Assembly (NCBI GenBank): GCA_030426085.1
Contig: JAUHYW010000014.1
Coordinates: 86,337 to 150,336 of the forward strand
DNA from: a bacterium
GTDB taxonomy: Bacteria > Myxococcota_A > Bradymonadia > UBA7976 > UBA1532
DNA length: 64,000 bases
Reading direction: 5' to 3'
The notes below the pieces were generated by a model. The model made no database searches, was not told the origin of the DNA, and was given only the letters and a program-made list of their open reading frames with translations. This document shows, piece after piece, positions 52,098-61,528 of this stretch. Numbering within the stretch: position 1 is the stretch's first letter; each line of letters opens with the position of its first letter. The translations under genes were made by a program, and so were the position numbers.

Positions 52098-52871
52098 ATG
52101 GTCCAGCCCACCTGGAACCCCAATCAGTATCTGAAGTTCGCCGGGGCCCGGGTGCGCCCGGCGCTCGACCTGCTGGGGCGGGTCGATCTCGACGGGCCGT
52201 CCCTGATCTACGACCTCGGCTGCGGGCCGGGCCACGTCACCCGGGCGCTCGCCGAGCGCTGGCCCGGAGCCCGGGTGATCGGCGTCGACCACTCGGCCGA
52301 GATGCTGGCCCACGCCGCCGACGCCTACCCCGAGGGCGAGTGGATCCGGGGTGACATCGCCGACTGGCAGCCCGCCGCCCCGGCCGATCTCATCTACGCC
52401 AACGCCGCGCTGCACTGGCTCGACGACCACCCGACGCTGCTGCCCCGGCTGCTCGAGGGCCTCGCGCCGGGCGGCGCGCTGGCGGTGCAGATGCCGCGCA
52501 ACCACCCCGAGCCGTCCCACACCGGCATCGCCGACACGGTGGCCGACGGCCCGTGGACCACCCGCCTCGCGCCGCTGCTGCGGCCCTTCCCGGTGCACGA
52601 GCCGCCGATCTACTACGACATCCTGGCGCCGCACGCCGCCCGGCTCGAGCTGTGGGAGACGACCTACGTGCAGCCGATGCAGGGGGCCGATCCCATCGCC
52701 GAGTGGACCCGGGGGTCGGCGCTCAAGCCCTTCCTCGACGCCCTCGACGGCGCCGAGCGGGATCGGTTCTACGCCGCCTACGCCGCTCGGATGCGGGCGG
52801 CGTACCCCCGGCGGGCGGACGGCGCGACGCTGTTCCCGTTCCGCCGGCTGTTCTTCGTGGCCCGCCGCTGA
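52098..52871 (+). CDS. tam: trans-aconitate 2-methyltransferase
   Basis: 257 residues, class I S-adenosylmethionine methyltransferase. Start ATG after GGGAGG. Characteristic Tam N-terminus WNPNQYLKF; motif I IYDLGCGPGHVTRALAERWP; IGVDHSAEML; the phrase ANAALHWLDDH; C-terminal FPFRRLFFVARR. Tam methylates trans-aconitate, relieving inhibition of aconitase. It lies 19 bases after the RCK gene and is convergent with the lipoprotein gene 10 bases on. Confidence 0.92.
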   Translation: MVQPTWNPNQYLKFAGARVRPALDLLGRVDLDGPSLIYDLGCGPGHVTRALAERWPGARVIGVDHSAEMLAHAADAYPEGEWIRGDIADWQPAAPADLIYANAALHWLDDHPTLLPRLLEGLAPGGALAVQMPRNHPEPSHTGIADTVADGPWTTRLAPLLRPFPVHEPPIYYDILAPHAARLELWETTYVQPMQGADPIAEWTRGSALKPFLDALDGAERDRFYAAYAARMRAAYPRRADGATLFPFRRLFFVARR

Positions 52872-52881
52872 CCGGGCCGGC

Positions 52882-55485
52882 TCAGCGCCCGCCGAGCCCG
52901 ACCGAGGGCGTCGCCTCGAAGCCGAAGCAGACGCTGAGCGCGTTGCAGTCCTCGAAGGCGCACTCGCCCACGCCGTCGGCGTCGACCCGGGCGTCGAAGC
53001 CGCGCAGGATCGGGGCGATGACGTCGTCGACCACGTCGTCGGGGTTGCCCTGCACGAGCTGAACGATCTGCGCGCAGAGCTCGGGCGCGTCGGGCAGCGC
53101 GCAGTCCCGCTGGAGCTGCCCGACGAGGGTCCGCAGGCTGCCCCGGGGCAGATAACCCACCAGGACCCCCCGATCGAGCGCGACCCCGTCGTCGACGACC
53201 CGGGCCCGAGCGTCGACCCGGGCCTCGGCCAGCTCGAGGCGTATCGGGGGCAGGGTGCCGTCCGGGGCGAAGATCAGCGTGTGTCGGGCAGGCGCGGTCG
53301 TCAGCGCGTCGCACGCGATCGCCGCCTCGGGCCAGCGGTTGATCGGCGCGCCGTCGGCGTCGACGACGTCGGGGTGCGGCGCGAGGCCGTCGGGGCCGTC
53401 GACCGCGAGGTAGTGATCGAGGCCGAAGGCCGCGTCGTCGGCGGTCTCGCCAGGGGCCCAGCCGGCGAGTTCGAAGAGCAGGGGCAGCGCGGTCACCCCG
53501 TTCGCGTCGGGGGCCACGAGATCGTCGAGGGAGAGCTGCATCAAGCCGATCATGCCGGCGAGGCCGGTCCCCAGGTTGGGCCCGACGAGGCCGGCGTCGA
53601 TACAGCCGATCTCGTCGGCTTCGTCGAGGGTCGCGGGCAGGCGCAGGCTGCGGGTGATGGCCGACGGCCCCGGGCGATCGGCGGGCACCGCCGCGGCCGG
53701 CAGGGGCCGCAGCGCGTCGGGGTCGCACGCCGGCTCGATCGGCTCTTCGCCGTCGCATCGAGCGGCGAAGCCCTCCACCGCCCCCTGCAGGAAGGCGATG
53801 ACGTCCCCGCACTGCCGCGCGGCGCAGATGGCGTCGGCGGCGAGGGGCTGAGCGGCGCACTCGGCCATGCACTCGGCCTGGAAGTCGACGCGATCGGCCG
53901 GCTCGAAGCCGGGGCACAGGACGTCGGCGCAGTCCCCCGCGAACCCGCAGGCCGCCTGGCAGCGCTCGACGCCCGGCTCTTCGGGGCACTGCGCCATCGG
54001 GGGCTCGGGGGGCTCGGTCAGCAGGGCGGCCTCGCCCCCGGCGGTGAACCCGAAGCAGACGCTGACCGCGTTGCAGTCGTCGGCGCATGGCCGGGGGGCG
54101 CCGTCGGCGTCGAGGCGGACGTCGGCGCCGCCGAGCACCGGCAGCAAGAGCTGATCGACGAGCCCCTCGGGCGCGTCCCCCCCGAGGACGGCGATGATCT
54201 GCTCACAGAAGACGGGTCGGTCGGGGTCGGCGCAGATGCCTTGCAGCTCCGCGACGACCCCGACGAGCGCCGCCCGATCGAGGTAGCCGGTCAGCGTGCC
54301 CTGCTGGACCGTGACGCCGCCGCCACCGGCCCGCAGCTCGCCGTGCATCCGGGCGTGGCGCATGGGCAGGCCCAGCGAGACCCCGTCCAGCATCGCCGGC
54401 GGGGTCCGGATGAGGTGCGGCGCGGGCGGGGTCTCGAGCGCGCCGCAGGCGATCGAGGTCTCCGGCCAGCGGTTCACCGTGCGGCCGTCGACGTCGAGCA
54501 GCGTCGGATCGGCCAGGATGCCGGCGGCGGTGTGGGTGCCCAGGTAGTGGTCGAGGCTCACCGGGCCGGCGTCGTCGCCCGACTGCCCGGGGCGCCAGCC
54601 GGAGAACTCCAGAACGAGCGCCGAGGCGCCCCGCTCGTCGGCGCCGATGAGATCGGTCGGGTCGATCCCCATGACATTCACCGCGGCGCTGAGGCCGATC
54701 CCCTGGTTGGCTCCGACGAGGCCGTTCGCCCGGCAGCGGAAGGCGTCGGCGTCGTCGAGGGTCGGGGGCACGTCGAGCCGGGTGATGCGGATCGCCGGGC
54801 CCGGGCGGTCGCGGGGCGCGTCGGCGAGCGGGCCGGTGTCGGCGCCGCCCGGGCACACCGGGTCGGGCGGGTCTTCGCCGAGGCACGCGGCGGCGAACGC
54901 CGCCGAGCCGTTGGTCAGGAGCCCGAGGCTCTGATCGCAGGTGCGGTGGGCGCAGACGAGCGAGGCCACCGCGGGGTTCGGCTCGCACAGGTCGCGGCAC
55001 TGGGCGTCGATGCGCTCGAAGTCGGTCGGCTCCAGGCCGGGGCAGGCGTCGCCGCCCGTCGCGCACCCGGCCACCCACTGGCAGGCCTGGCGGCAGGCGA
55101 TCTCGGTGGGCGCCTCGGGCTGGCAGTCCGGCCCCTCGCCCTCACCTTCACCCTCGCCTTCACCCTCGCCCTCGCCTTCGCCTTCGCCCTCGCCTTCACC
55201 CTCGCCCTCGCCTTCACCCTCGCCCTCGCCCTCGCCCTCGCCCTCGCCCTCGCCCTCGCCCTCGCCCTCGCCTTCACCCTCGCCTTCACCCTCGCCCTCG
55301 CCTTCGCTTCCATCGAGGGGCCGGGCGTCCGGGTGGCCGGTGTCGTCCACCTCCATATCCCGGGCGACCGGCGGGCGCCCTTCGTCGTCGTCGCCGCCTC
55401 CACCGCCGCCGCTCTGGGGGATGCAGCCCGCCATCAGCAGCAGCGCCAGCGTCGACAGCCATGCCATCGATGGGTGAATGCTCAT
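52882..55485 (-). CDS. large lipoprotein with Gly-Glu linker and tandemly duplicated Cys-containing domain
   Basis: 867 residues; the ATG at 55485 has GGAGGA upstream and the signal ends in lipobox MAGC (Cys 21). About 29 Glu-Gly units follow. Then come two homologous units of about 380 residues each. Each begins with a Cys cluster (ACRQACQWVAGC; RCQAACGFAGDC), passes through LDHYLG or LDHYLA and INRWPE or VNRWPE phrases, and ends with CNAVSVCFGF or CNALSVCFGF. The unit is unrecognised. An internal gene duplication is the simplest explanation. Probably surface exposed. Confidence 0.8.
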   Translation of the reverse strand: MSIHPSMAWLSTLALLLMAGCIPQSGGGGGGDDDEGRPPVARDMEVDDTGHPDARPLDGSEGEGEGEGEGEGEGEGEGEGEGEGEGEGEGEGEGEGEGEGEGEGEGEGEGEGEGEGEGPDCQPEAPTEIACRQACQWVAGCATGGDACPGLEPTDFERIDAQCRDLCEPNPAVASLVCAHRTCDQSLGLLTNGSAAFAAACLGEDPPDPVCPGGADTGPLADAPRDRPGPAIRITRLDVPPTLDDADAFRCRANGLVGANQGIGLSAAVNVMGIDPTDLIGADERGASALVLEFSGWRPGQSGDDAGPVSLDHYLGTHTAAGILADPTLLDVDGRTVNRWPETSIACGALETPPAPHLIRTPPAMLDGVSLGLPMRHARMHGELRAGGGGVTVQQGTLTGYLDRAALVGVVAELQGICADPDRPVFCEQIIAVLGGDAPEGLVDQLLLPVLGGADVRLDADGAPRPCADDCNAVSVCFGFTAGGEAALLTEPPEPPMAQCPEEPGVERCQAACGFAGDCADVLCPGFEPADRVDFQAECMAECAAQPLAADAICAARQCGDVIAFLQGAVEGFAARCDGEEPIEPACDPDALRPLPAAAVPADRPGPSAITRSLRLPATLDEADEIGCIDAGLVGPNLGTGLAGMIGLMQLSLDDLVAPDANGVTALPLLFELAGWAPGETADDAAFGLDHYLAVDGPDGLAPHPDVVDADGAPINRWPEAAIACDALTTAPARHTLIFAPDGTLPPIRLELAEARVDARARVVDDGVALDRGVLVGYLPRGSLRTLVGQLQRDCALPDAPELCAQIVQLVQGNPDDVVDDVIAPILRGFDARVDADGVGECAFEDCNALSVCFGFEATPSVGLGGR
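55132..55305 (-). repeat. Gly-Glu codon repeat (about 29 units)
   Basis: Minus-strand tract of alternating Glu and Gly codons in the lipoprotein gene, again with mixed GAG/GAA. It is longer than the 18-unit tract at 30.2 kb. Imperfect 12-18 base sub-periods suggest unequal crossing-over has also shaped it. Confidence 0.9.
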
Positions 55486-55535
55486 GTCTTCCTCCTCCTG
55501 AAACGCATACTCGACCGCCGGGCGGACCCGTAACC

Positions 55536-55550
55536 GTATCACCGGGATAC
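55536..55550. other. small inverted repeat upstream of the duplicated-domain lipoprotein
   Basis: GTATC (55536-55540) and GATAC (55546-55550) around 5 bases, about 50 bases before the ATG at 55485. A possible operator, weakly supported. Confidence 0.25.
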
Positions 55551-55595
55551 GCCCTGGGTGTCATCGAACGGCGCGTCTCGCCCGGCGCCGGACGA

Positions 55596-56333
55596 TCACT
55601 CGGCGGCAGGCAGCGCGGCCCCGAGGGCTTCTTTCACCAGCGGGTCGGTCTCGACCCCGGCCCGGGCCCGCAAGGCCGCCTCGACGGTGGGATCGCCGGC
55701 GTGGGGGGCCAGCGCTTTGGCGGTCGTCTCGCGCAGGCGGGCGTCGCCGTCGCCGAGCGCCGCGACCAGGGCGCCGATCGCCCGGGGCTCGCCCGGCGGC
55801 GCGCCGTCGGCCTTCACATAGCCGTGGGCCAGCGCCCGGGCCGCGGCTCGGCGGGCGGTGGGATGGGCCGCGCTGTCGGCCAGCACCGCCCGCAGCGGGG
55901 CGTCGCCGCCTTCGGGGGCCCGCACCGACAGCCCGTGCATCGCCCGGGCCCGCACCTTGGGGTCCTCGTCGGCGTCGGCGATCACCGTGGTGATCGCCGC
56001 GTCGCTGCCCGGCGGCAGCGCCCGCCACTGCATCTCGGACGGCGGGTGGCGGGCGTCGAGCATCTGGGGCAGCGTCATCGGCAGCCCGGCCTTCGGCCCG
56101 TCCTGGGGGCGCAGGCCCTTCAGCCCGCCCGGCCCCAGCGCGCGGCGGGGCGCGGGCAGGAAGCGGCCGGTCTCCGGCGGCGGGCTCGGGTCGGGCGTCG
56201 CCGCCGGGGGGTCGGGCACCTTGCACTCGGCGCCGGCCGGCTCGGCGGGCGGCACGGTGGGTGGATCGGCGCCGCAGCCGGGCAGGGCGGCGGCGAAGAA
56301 GAGCGCGAGCAGGGTCGGGCGGCGGGTATGCAT
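55596..56333 (-). CDS. HEAT-repeat lipoprotein
   Basis: 245 residues; the ATG at 56333 gives a signal ending in LPGC (Cys 20). A Pro-rich linker leads to helical HEAT/PBS-lyase-like repeats of about 30 residues (DEDPKVRARAMHGLSVRAPE, HPTARRAAARALAHGYVKAD, DARLRETTAKALAPHA). HEAT repeats bind proteins; no enzyme motif is present. Same strand as, and 110 bases upstream of, the duplicated-domain lipoprotein. Confidence 0.8.
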   Translation of the reverse strand: MHTRRPTLLALFFAAALPGCGADPPTVPPAEPAGAECKVPDPPAATPDPSPPPETGRFLPAPRRALGPGGLKGLRPQDGPKAGLPMTLPQMLDARHPPSEMQWRALPPGSDAAITTVIADADEDPKVRARAMHGLSVRAPEGGDAPLRAVLADSAAHPTARRAAARALAHGYVKADGAPPGEPRAIGALVAALGDGDARLRETTAKALAPHAGDPTVEAALRARAGVETDPLVKEALGAALPAAE

Positions 56334-56503
56334 GGGCGCAGTGTAGCGGCCGCCCCCCCGCGGCGGAAGGCGGCCGGATCCGACGCCGCTCATTGGCATC
56401 GTTCGTGGGGTCTGCGGCACCATGAACGCGGACGACGGGGCCGCGCGGCGCGGCCTCGTCGCCCCCGGCGCCCCGCGCGCCGGTCCGCTTCGAAGGGGAG
56501 ATC

Positions 56504-59122
56504 GTGCGCGTCGAGTCCGTGCATCCCGCCCTCTGTGCGCTCGCCCTCGTCGGCGTGGCCCTGCTGCCCGCCTGCGACGCGCCGCGCAACCTGCCCCCGC
56601 GCATCGAGCCGGTCGCCGACCAGGTGTTCCGCGTCGACCAGGGGGACACCGTGCAGATCGAGGTGTCCGACCCCGAAGGCGACGCGGTCGAGCTCCACTT
56701 CGTGCTCGATCCGCTGCCCCCGTCCCGCGCGCAGGGCCTGCCCGGGGCCCCGCACCTCGCCCGGCTCGGCGGCGGCGCGCTGCTCTCGTGGACCCCGTCC
56801 GCCGACGACGCGGGGCCCGGCGAGGCGGTGTACCGGGCAGAGATCCGGGCCGTCGACGAGCACGGCGCCGCGGCCTCGGTGGACTTCGACATCACCGTCA
56901 CCGCCGGCCCCGGGCCGATGGATCCGCTGCGCTTCGTCTCGCCCCCCGGCGCGGGTGTGCTGCTCAACGGGGACTGCCTCGAGGCGCTGCCCGTCGTCGT
57001 CGAGGGGCTGGGGGACGAGGTCTCCATCGAGGTCGACGCCGCCGCCGGCCGCTGCGGGGACGCCCCCGACTGCGAGCCGCTGGTGCTCGCCCCGCCGGGG
57101 CCCGGCGCGCAGAAGACGCTCGACTGGTGCCCCACCGCCGCCCAGCATCGGGAGACCGTGCAGCACGAGCTGCGGCTGGACGCCCGGGCGCTCGCCGGGG
57201 ACGCGGTGGTCGGCAAGGGCTTCTTCGTGCACTTCCACCGGGACGCCGAGCCGGGCTGCGGCGGCGCCCCGCCGGTCATCGAGCACGCGCCGCCCGACGG
57301 GCCGCTCGAGGGGCCCCTGGACTATGTCATCACCGCGGAGATCACCGACGATCTGGGCATCAAGGTCGATCCGGTGCTGGCCTTCGCCGTCGACGTGGCC
57401 GACCCCCCGCCCGACCCGGCGGCCATCGACGGCTGGCAGGCGGTGGAGTTCGCCCGCCCCGACAGCGAGGGCCGGCCCGACCGCTGGCAGGCGGCCATCC
57501 CCAACCTGGGGCTCGCGCCGGGGGTCGAGGCCACGATCAGCTACGCCATCTTCGCGGTGGACGACGACGACGAGGCCTCGGCGGCCTGCGATCGCTCGGC
57601 CGAGGCGGGCATCTTCACGCTGCGGGTCGTCGGCGGCGAAGACCCCGGCCCGGCCTACCCCCCGTGCACGGCGTGCCTGGCCGACGCCCAATGCGGCGGG
57701 GCCGACGACCGGTGCGCGGTGCTCTTCGACGGCGCCTTCTGCGCCCGAGGCTGCGCCGAAGAGGGCGACTGCGGCGAGGGCGAGATCTGCTCCCGCACGC
57801 CCACCGTCGAGGGGGACGAGGTCTTCCTCTGCCGGCCGGCCGACGAGAACTGCGGGCAGCTCTGCGCCCCCGACGCCTTCGAGATGCCGGGCAACGACGA
57901 CGCCGACGCGGCGGTGGCCATCGAGGCCGGGCCCCAGGCCGATCTGACGCTGTGCGACGAGGACGAGGACTGGTTCACCGTGGCCATCGAGGCCGGGGAC
58001 GCGGTCGTGGTGCAGGCGATGTTCGACGGCCGGGCGGGCGACCTCGACCTGGGCTTGCAGCTACCCGGCGAGGCGGGGCTGGGGCACCAGAGCCTGGGCG
58101 GCGGCGGCGATCTGGAGGTCGTGCGCGAGCCGTGCGCCCCGCAGGGCGGGCGGGCGACGGTGGCGGTCTGGGCCTACGCCGGGCGGGTCGGGCCCTACGA
58201 TCTGGACGTGCAGGTCGGGCCGGGGGACTGCGACGCGCCGTGCGTGGCCGACCGCTACGAGAGCGTGGGCGAGGGCAACGACCAGCGGGAGACCGCGGCC
58301 GAGGTCGAGCTGCCGTTCGTCAGCGGCCGGCTGACGATCTGCCCCGGCGACCGGGACTTCTTCGCGGTGCGCCCCGCGGTGGGCCAGCTCCTGCGGGCCG
58401 ACCTCCAGCTCGCCGAGCAGCGCCTCGCCGGCGACCTCGGGCTGCGGCTGTGGCACGACGGGGTCGTGATCGACGAGTCGGCCGCGTTCCGCCCGGCCGA
58501 GGCGGTGCAGGGGGTGGCCGGCTTCGACGAGGGCTACGTGATCGAGGTCTTCGGCCAGACCCCGCGCAGCGTCAACACCTACACCCTGCGGGTCGAGGCG
58601 CTGGACGGCATGCCGTGCGACGCGAACCAGCCGTGCGCCGTGGGCCAGATCTGCAGCGAAGGGATCTGCGTCGAGGACCGCTGCCGGGCCGACGCCGACT
58701 GCGGGCCGGACCAGATCTGCGTGACCCCCCGCCTCGGCCAGCCGGCGGAGGTCGACGGGGGGCACTGCGCCGCCCGCTGCGAGCCGGAGCGGGGCTGCCG
58801 GCAGGCGGGCGAGGTGTGCAAGCCGCTGGGGGGCAAGTCGGTGTGCCTGCTCGAGGGGGCGCAGTCGATCGGGCAGCGCTGCGCCCGCCACCAGGAGTGC
58901 GGCGGCGAGGCGGTCTGCCTCGACCTGCCCGGGGGCTACTGCGGCCGGGTCGGCTGCGACGGCTGCCCCGACGGCAGCGTATGCGCCCGCCACGACGGCC
59001 GGGATGTCTGCCTGCGGGCGTGCGACGGGCCGGCGCAGTGCCGGGTGGCCGAGCAGTACGTGTGCCGCGAGCCGGAGCGCGGGCGCTCGGCGGTGTGCCT
59101 GCCGGCGGATCCGGTGGACTGA
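56504..59122 (+). CDS. large lipoprotein with cadherin/Ig-like and two PPC-like domains plus Cys-rich end
   Basis: 872 residues; the GTG at 56504 follows AAGGGGAG and the signal ends in LPAC (Cys 24). An Ig/cadherin-like domain at about 30-140 (VDQGDTVQIEVSDPEGDAVE) comes first, then a second beta region, Cys-rich loops, and two PPC-type domains (DEDEDWFTVAIEAGDAVVVQ; GDRDFFAVRPAVGQLLRADL). A run of short Cys loops ends the protein (CRADADCGPDQICV, CDGCPDGSVCARHDG). Probably a surface binding protein. The 170-base gap before it is shared with the divergent HEAT gene. Confidence 0.8.
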   Translation: MRVESVHPALCALALVGVALLPACDAPRNLPPRIEPVADQVFRVDQGDTVQIEVSDPEGDAVELHFVLDPLPPSRAQGLPGAPHLARLGGGALLSWTPSADDAGPGEAVYRAEIRAVDEHGAAASVDFDITVTAGPGPMDPLRFVSPPGAGVLLNGDCLEALPVVVEGLGDEVSIEVDAAAGRCGDAPDCEPLVLAPPGPGAQKTLDWCPTAAQHRETVQHELRLDARALAGDAVVGKGFFVHFHRDAEPGCGGAPPVIEHAPPDGPLEGPLDYVITAEITDDLGIKVDPVLAFAVDVADPPPDPAAIDGWQAVEFARPDSEGRPDRWQAAIPNLGLAPGVEATISYAIFAVDDDDEASAACDRSAEAGIFTLRVVGGEDPGPAYPPCTACLADAQCGGADDRCAVLFDGAFCARGCAEEGDCGEGEICSRTPTVEGDEVFLCRPADENCGQLCAPDAFEMPGNDDADAAVAIEAGPQADLTLCDEDEDWFTVAIEAGDAVVVQAMFDGRAGDLDLGLQLPGEAGLGHQSLGGGGDLEVVREPCAPQGGRATVAVWAYAGRVGPYDLDVQVGPGDCDAPCVADRYESVGEGNDQRETAAEVELPFVSGRLTICPGDRDFFAVRPAVGQLLRADLQLAEQRLAGDLGLRLWHDGVVIDESAAFRPAEAVQGVAGFDEGYVIEVFGQTPRSVNTYTLRVEALDGMPCDANQPCAVGQICSEGICVEDRCRADADCGPDQICVTPRLGQPAEVDGGHCAARCEPERGCRQAGEVCKPLGGKSVCLLEGAQSIGQRCARHQECGGEAVCLDLPGGYCGRVGCDGCPDGSVCARHDGRDVCLRACDGPAQCRVAEQYVCREPERGRSAVCLPADPVD

Positions 59123-59197
59123 ACATCACCGGCGGGTGGCGATCGGCAGGCGCCCGGGGCCACATGCTTCCATCACCCCTACCCACCAGGAGGAACC

Positions 59198-60139
59198 ATG
59201 CGCTGGACGCTCTCGATCGTGGCCCTCGCGGCCTTCGCCGTCGGCTGCGACGACGACCCCGATCCCGTCGTCGACGCGGCCATCGACGCCGCGGCCGACC
59301 TGGGCCCCGACATGGCGCCCGGCCCCGACATGGCGCCCGGCCCCGACATGGCGCCCGGCCCCGACATGGCGCCCGGCCCCGACATGGCGCCCGGCCCCGA
59401 CATCGGCGCCGACGCCGCACCCGATGCCATGCCCGACGCTGCCCCGGATGCCATGCCCGACGGCATGACCGCGGTCGACGCGGCCCCCGACGCCATGCCC
59501 GACCTGGGCCCCGACGCCATGCCCGACATGGCCCCCGCGGCCTGCGACCACCCCCGATCGGAGTGCGCGGTGGACGCCGACTGCCCCGGCGGCCGCTGCG
59601 GCGCGGTGCCCGACGTGCTCGGCGCGCCGTGCTACTGCATCGGACCCCGCCCGCAGCCGAACCGCGCCTTCTGCCAGGGCGGCGGCGGCGGCCCCTTCGA
59701 GAGCGAGTGCTGCGAAGACGCCGACTGCCCCGCGGCGGCGGACGGCGTCACCCTGTGCCAGCAGTCGGTCTACGGGGCCCAGAACGAGTACTGCGGGGGC
59801 GCCGCGCCGCCCGAAGAGAACCGCTGCCGGACCGATGAGTGCCTCGACCAGACCGACTGCGGCCCCGACACCGTGTGCGTGCCGGCGGGGGTCTTCGGCT
59901 TCGTGCTCAACGCCTGCCGGCCCGCCGACTGCCTCTTGGACGCCGACTGCGACCTGCGGGCCGGCGGCGAGTGCCGGCCCTACTTCACCCGCTGCGCCAC
60001 CGCCCGCTTCGGGTGCAGCTACGCCGACGACCCCTGCCGCACCGACGCCGACTGCCCCCGGGGCCGGTTCGGCGACCAGATGCGGTGCGTGCCCGGCCCC
60101 GAAGGCACCGTGTGCCAGGAGTTCCTGCCGGCGCCCTGA
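59198..60139 (+). CDS. lipoprotein with DMAPGP hexapeptide repeat and Cys-rich domain
   Basis: 313 residues; the ATG is preceded by AGGAGGAA. The signal ends in AVGC (Cys 17). Residues about 20-110 are a low-complexity stalk with five exact DMAPGP units followed by degenerate AAPDAMPD units. The C-terminal 200 residues carry over 20 Cys in short loops (CAVDADCPGGRCG, CLDQTDCGPDTVCV, CRTDADCPRGRFG), each like the dickkopf/Cys-rich loops of other lipoproteins here. Function unknown. Confidence 0.8.
   Translation: MRWTLSIVALAAFAVGCDDDPDPVVDAAIDAAADLGPDMAPGPDMAPGPDMAPGPDMAPGPDMAPGPDIGADAAPDAMPDAAPDAMPDGMTAVDAAPDAMPDLGPDAMPDMAPAACDHPRSECAVDADCPGGRCGAVPDVLGAPCYCIGPRPQPNRAFCQGGGGGPFESECCEDADCPAAADGVTLCQQSVYGAQNEYCGGAAPPEENRCRTDECLDQTDCGPDTVCVPAGVFGFVLNACRPADCLLDADCDLRAGGECRPYFTRCATARFGCSYADDPCRTDADCPRGRFGDQMRCVPGPEGTVCQEFLPAP
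59309..59398 (+). repeat. five exact 18-bp tandem repeats
   Basis: GACATGGCGCCCGGCCCC repeated five times without a base change, coding for DMAPGP. Exactness at the DNA level points to recent slippage expansion, so copy number may differ between strains. Confidence 0.9.
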
Positions 60140-60326
60140 TCGACTGCTCCTCGATCTGCGCGCCCCGTGCGCAGATCCGGACGCCGCGCCCAGTCAGGGC
60201 GCGTCGTGGTCGTGGGCGGACTGGCGTGAGTCGACCCCGACCAGGAAAAGGAAAGGTCGCGGGCGCCACCCCGCGCTGTGGCTCGGGCCTCGTGAGCCGC
60301 GGGCGGGCCGGCCATCTCGGGGCGCC

Positions 60327-60715
60327 GCTCGACAGGCCCGGCCGCGACGCGCTCCGCCCGGCGGGTTCGCCCGGAGGGCGTCGACGGCGCGGACTTCGCT
60401 CGGCGGGGGCCCTCGGGCGGGCCCGGGCGCGACGCGCTCCGCCCGGCGGGTTCGTCCGGAGGGCGTCGACGGCGCGGGCTCCGCTCGGCGGGGGCCCTCG
60501 GGCGGGCCCGGGCGCGACGCGCTCCACCCGGCGGGTTCGTCCGGAGGGCGTCGACGGCGCGGGCTCCGCTCGGCGGGGGCCCTCGGGCGGGCCCGGGCGC
60601 GACGCGCTCCACCCGGCGGGTTCGTCCGGAGGGCGTCGACGGCGCGGGCTCCGCTCGGCGGGGGTCCTCGGGCGGGCCCGGGCGCGACGCGCGCCATCCG
60701 GCGGATCCTGCCCCC
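60327..60715. repeat. 85-bp tandem repeat array
   Basis: About 4.5 copies with period 85; the shared core GGAGGGCGTCGACGGCG recurs with its third-position A at 60375, 60460, 60545 and 60630. The middle copies are nearly identical and the outer ones decay. Because 85 is not a multiple of three, each copy shifts frame, so the long frames crossing it are not genes. Each unit contains GGGCCC-flanked hairpins. Confidence 0.85.
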
Positions 60716-60770
60716 GGGCGACGACATCGGGCGCGCCGGCCGGCGAAGTCGTCCGGAGGGCCTCGGGTCG

Positions 60771-61200
60771 GCTCGCCGAGCGCGGTCGAGGCCCTCTCGA
60801 GGGCTCCGGATCCGCTCACCGAGCGCGGTCGAGGCCCTCCCGAAGGCCCCCGCGCGGCGCTCCGGGCGTCGCCGAGGCCCTCCCGAGGGCCCATGAGCCG
60901 CTCGCTGAGCACCGTCCAGGCCCTCGGGGCCACCCCGCGACCGCTCGCCGAGCAGGGCCGAGGCCCTCCCGAGGGCCCCGATCGGCTCGCCGAGCGCGGT
61001 CGAGGCCCCCGGGACCACTCCGCGACCGCTCGCCGCGCGCGGTCGAGGCCTGCGCGACGACCTTCGAATCGCTCGCCGAGCGCGTCCGAGACCCTCGGGG
61101 CCGCTCCTCGACCGCTCGCTGCGCGGTGCCCGGGCCTGCGGGGCCGTCCGCCGGGCGGCGCCGATGTCCGGCCGGGCCCTCGTGACGACCTCGCGCGCGT
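60771..61200. repeat. 43-bp hairpin-bearing tandem repeat array
   Basis: About ten diverged units with period 43 (one step of 42), each starting GCTCGCCGAGCGCGGTCGAG or close; starts seen at 60771, 60814, 60857, 60900, 60943, 60985, 61028, 61071 and 61114. Several units hold the palindrome GGCCCTCCCGAGGGCC. The reverse complement resembles half of the neighbouring 85-bp unit. The gene-free stretch from 60140 to 61528 otherwise shows only a promoter at its right end. Confidence 0.8.
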
Positions 61201-61423
61201 CGCCGAGGTCCGGCCGGGCCCTCGGGCGGACCCCCGAACGTGCGCTGCATCGCTGCCCCACCAACCCTGCGCGGGGCCCACATCGCCGACGCCTGCTCGA
61301 CCTACGTGGTCGGGGCCTCGGCCGGGCCGGGCTACCCCACCGTCGAGGCGTGGCAGCCCGAAATCGCCGGCGGCGCCGAGCAGTCGGGCAATGGGGACGG
61401 CGGGTGCAAGCGCGGGGGCGGCC

Positions 61424-61452
61424 TTGACCGGGCAGGGGGGCGGTGCCAGACT
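61424..61452 (+). promoter_or_regulatory. promoter for the TSP3-repeat protein
   Basis: TTGACC (61424-61429), 17 bases, CAGACT (61447-61452), giving a leader of about 70 bases before the ATG at 61529. Confidence 0.5.
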
Positions 61453-61528
61453 GCCCAGCGAACACCCATGGGCTACGGGTCATCACTGGCCCGTCGACGG
61501 CATAACGCAAACGGCAAAGGGCCACACC

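Noticed and set aside
59839..61185. Plus-strand open frames across the repeat array
   Set aside because: Start inside the Cys-rich lipoprotein in another frame and consist of frame-shifted repeats; no ribosome site or domain.
60771..61200. CRISPR array
   Set aside because: Units are contiguous with no unique spacers, are diverged, and there are no cas genes.
61240..61528. Possible short gene starting near 61240
   Set aside because: The frame runs into the wrong frame of the TSP3 gene, lacks a ribosome site and overlaps the promoter at 61424.
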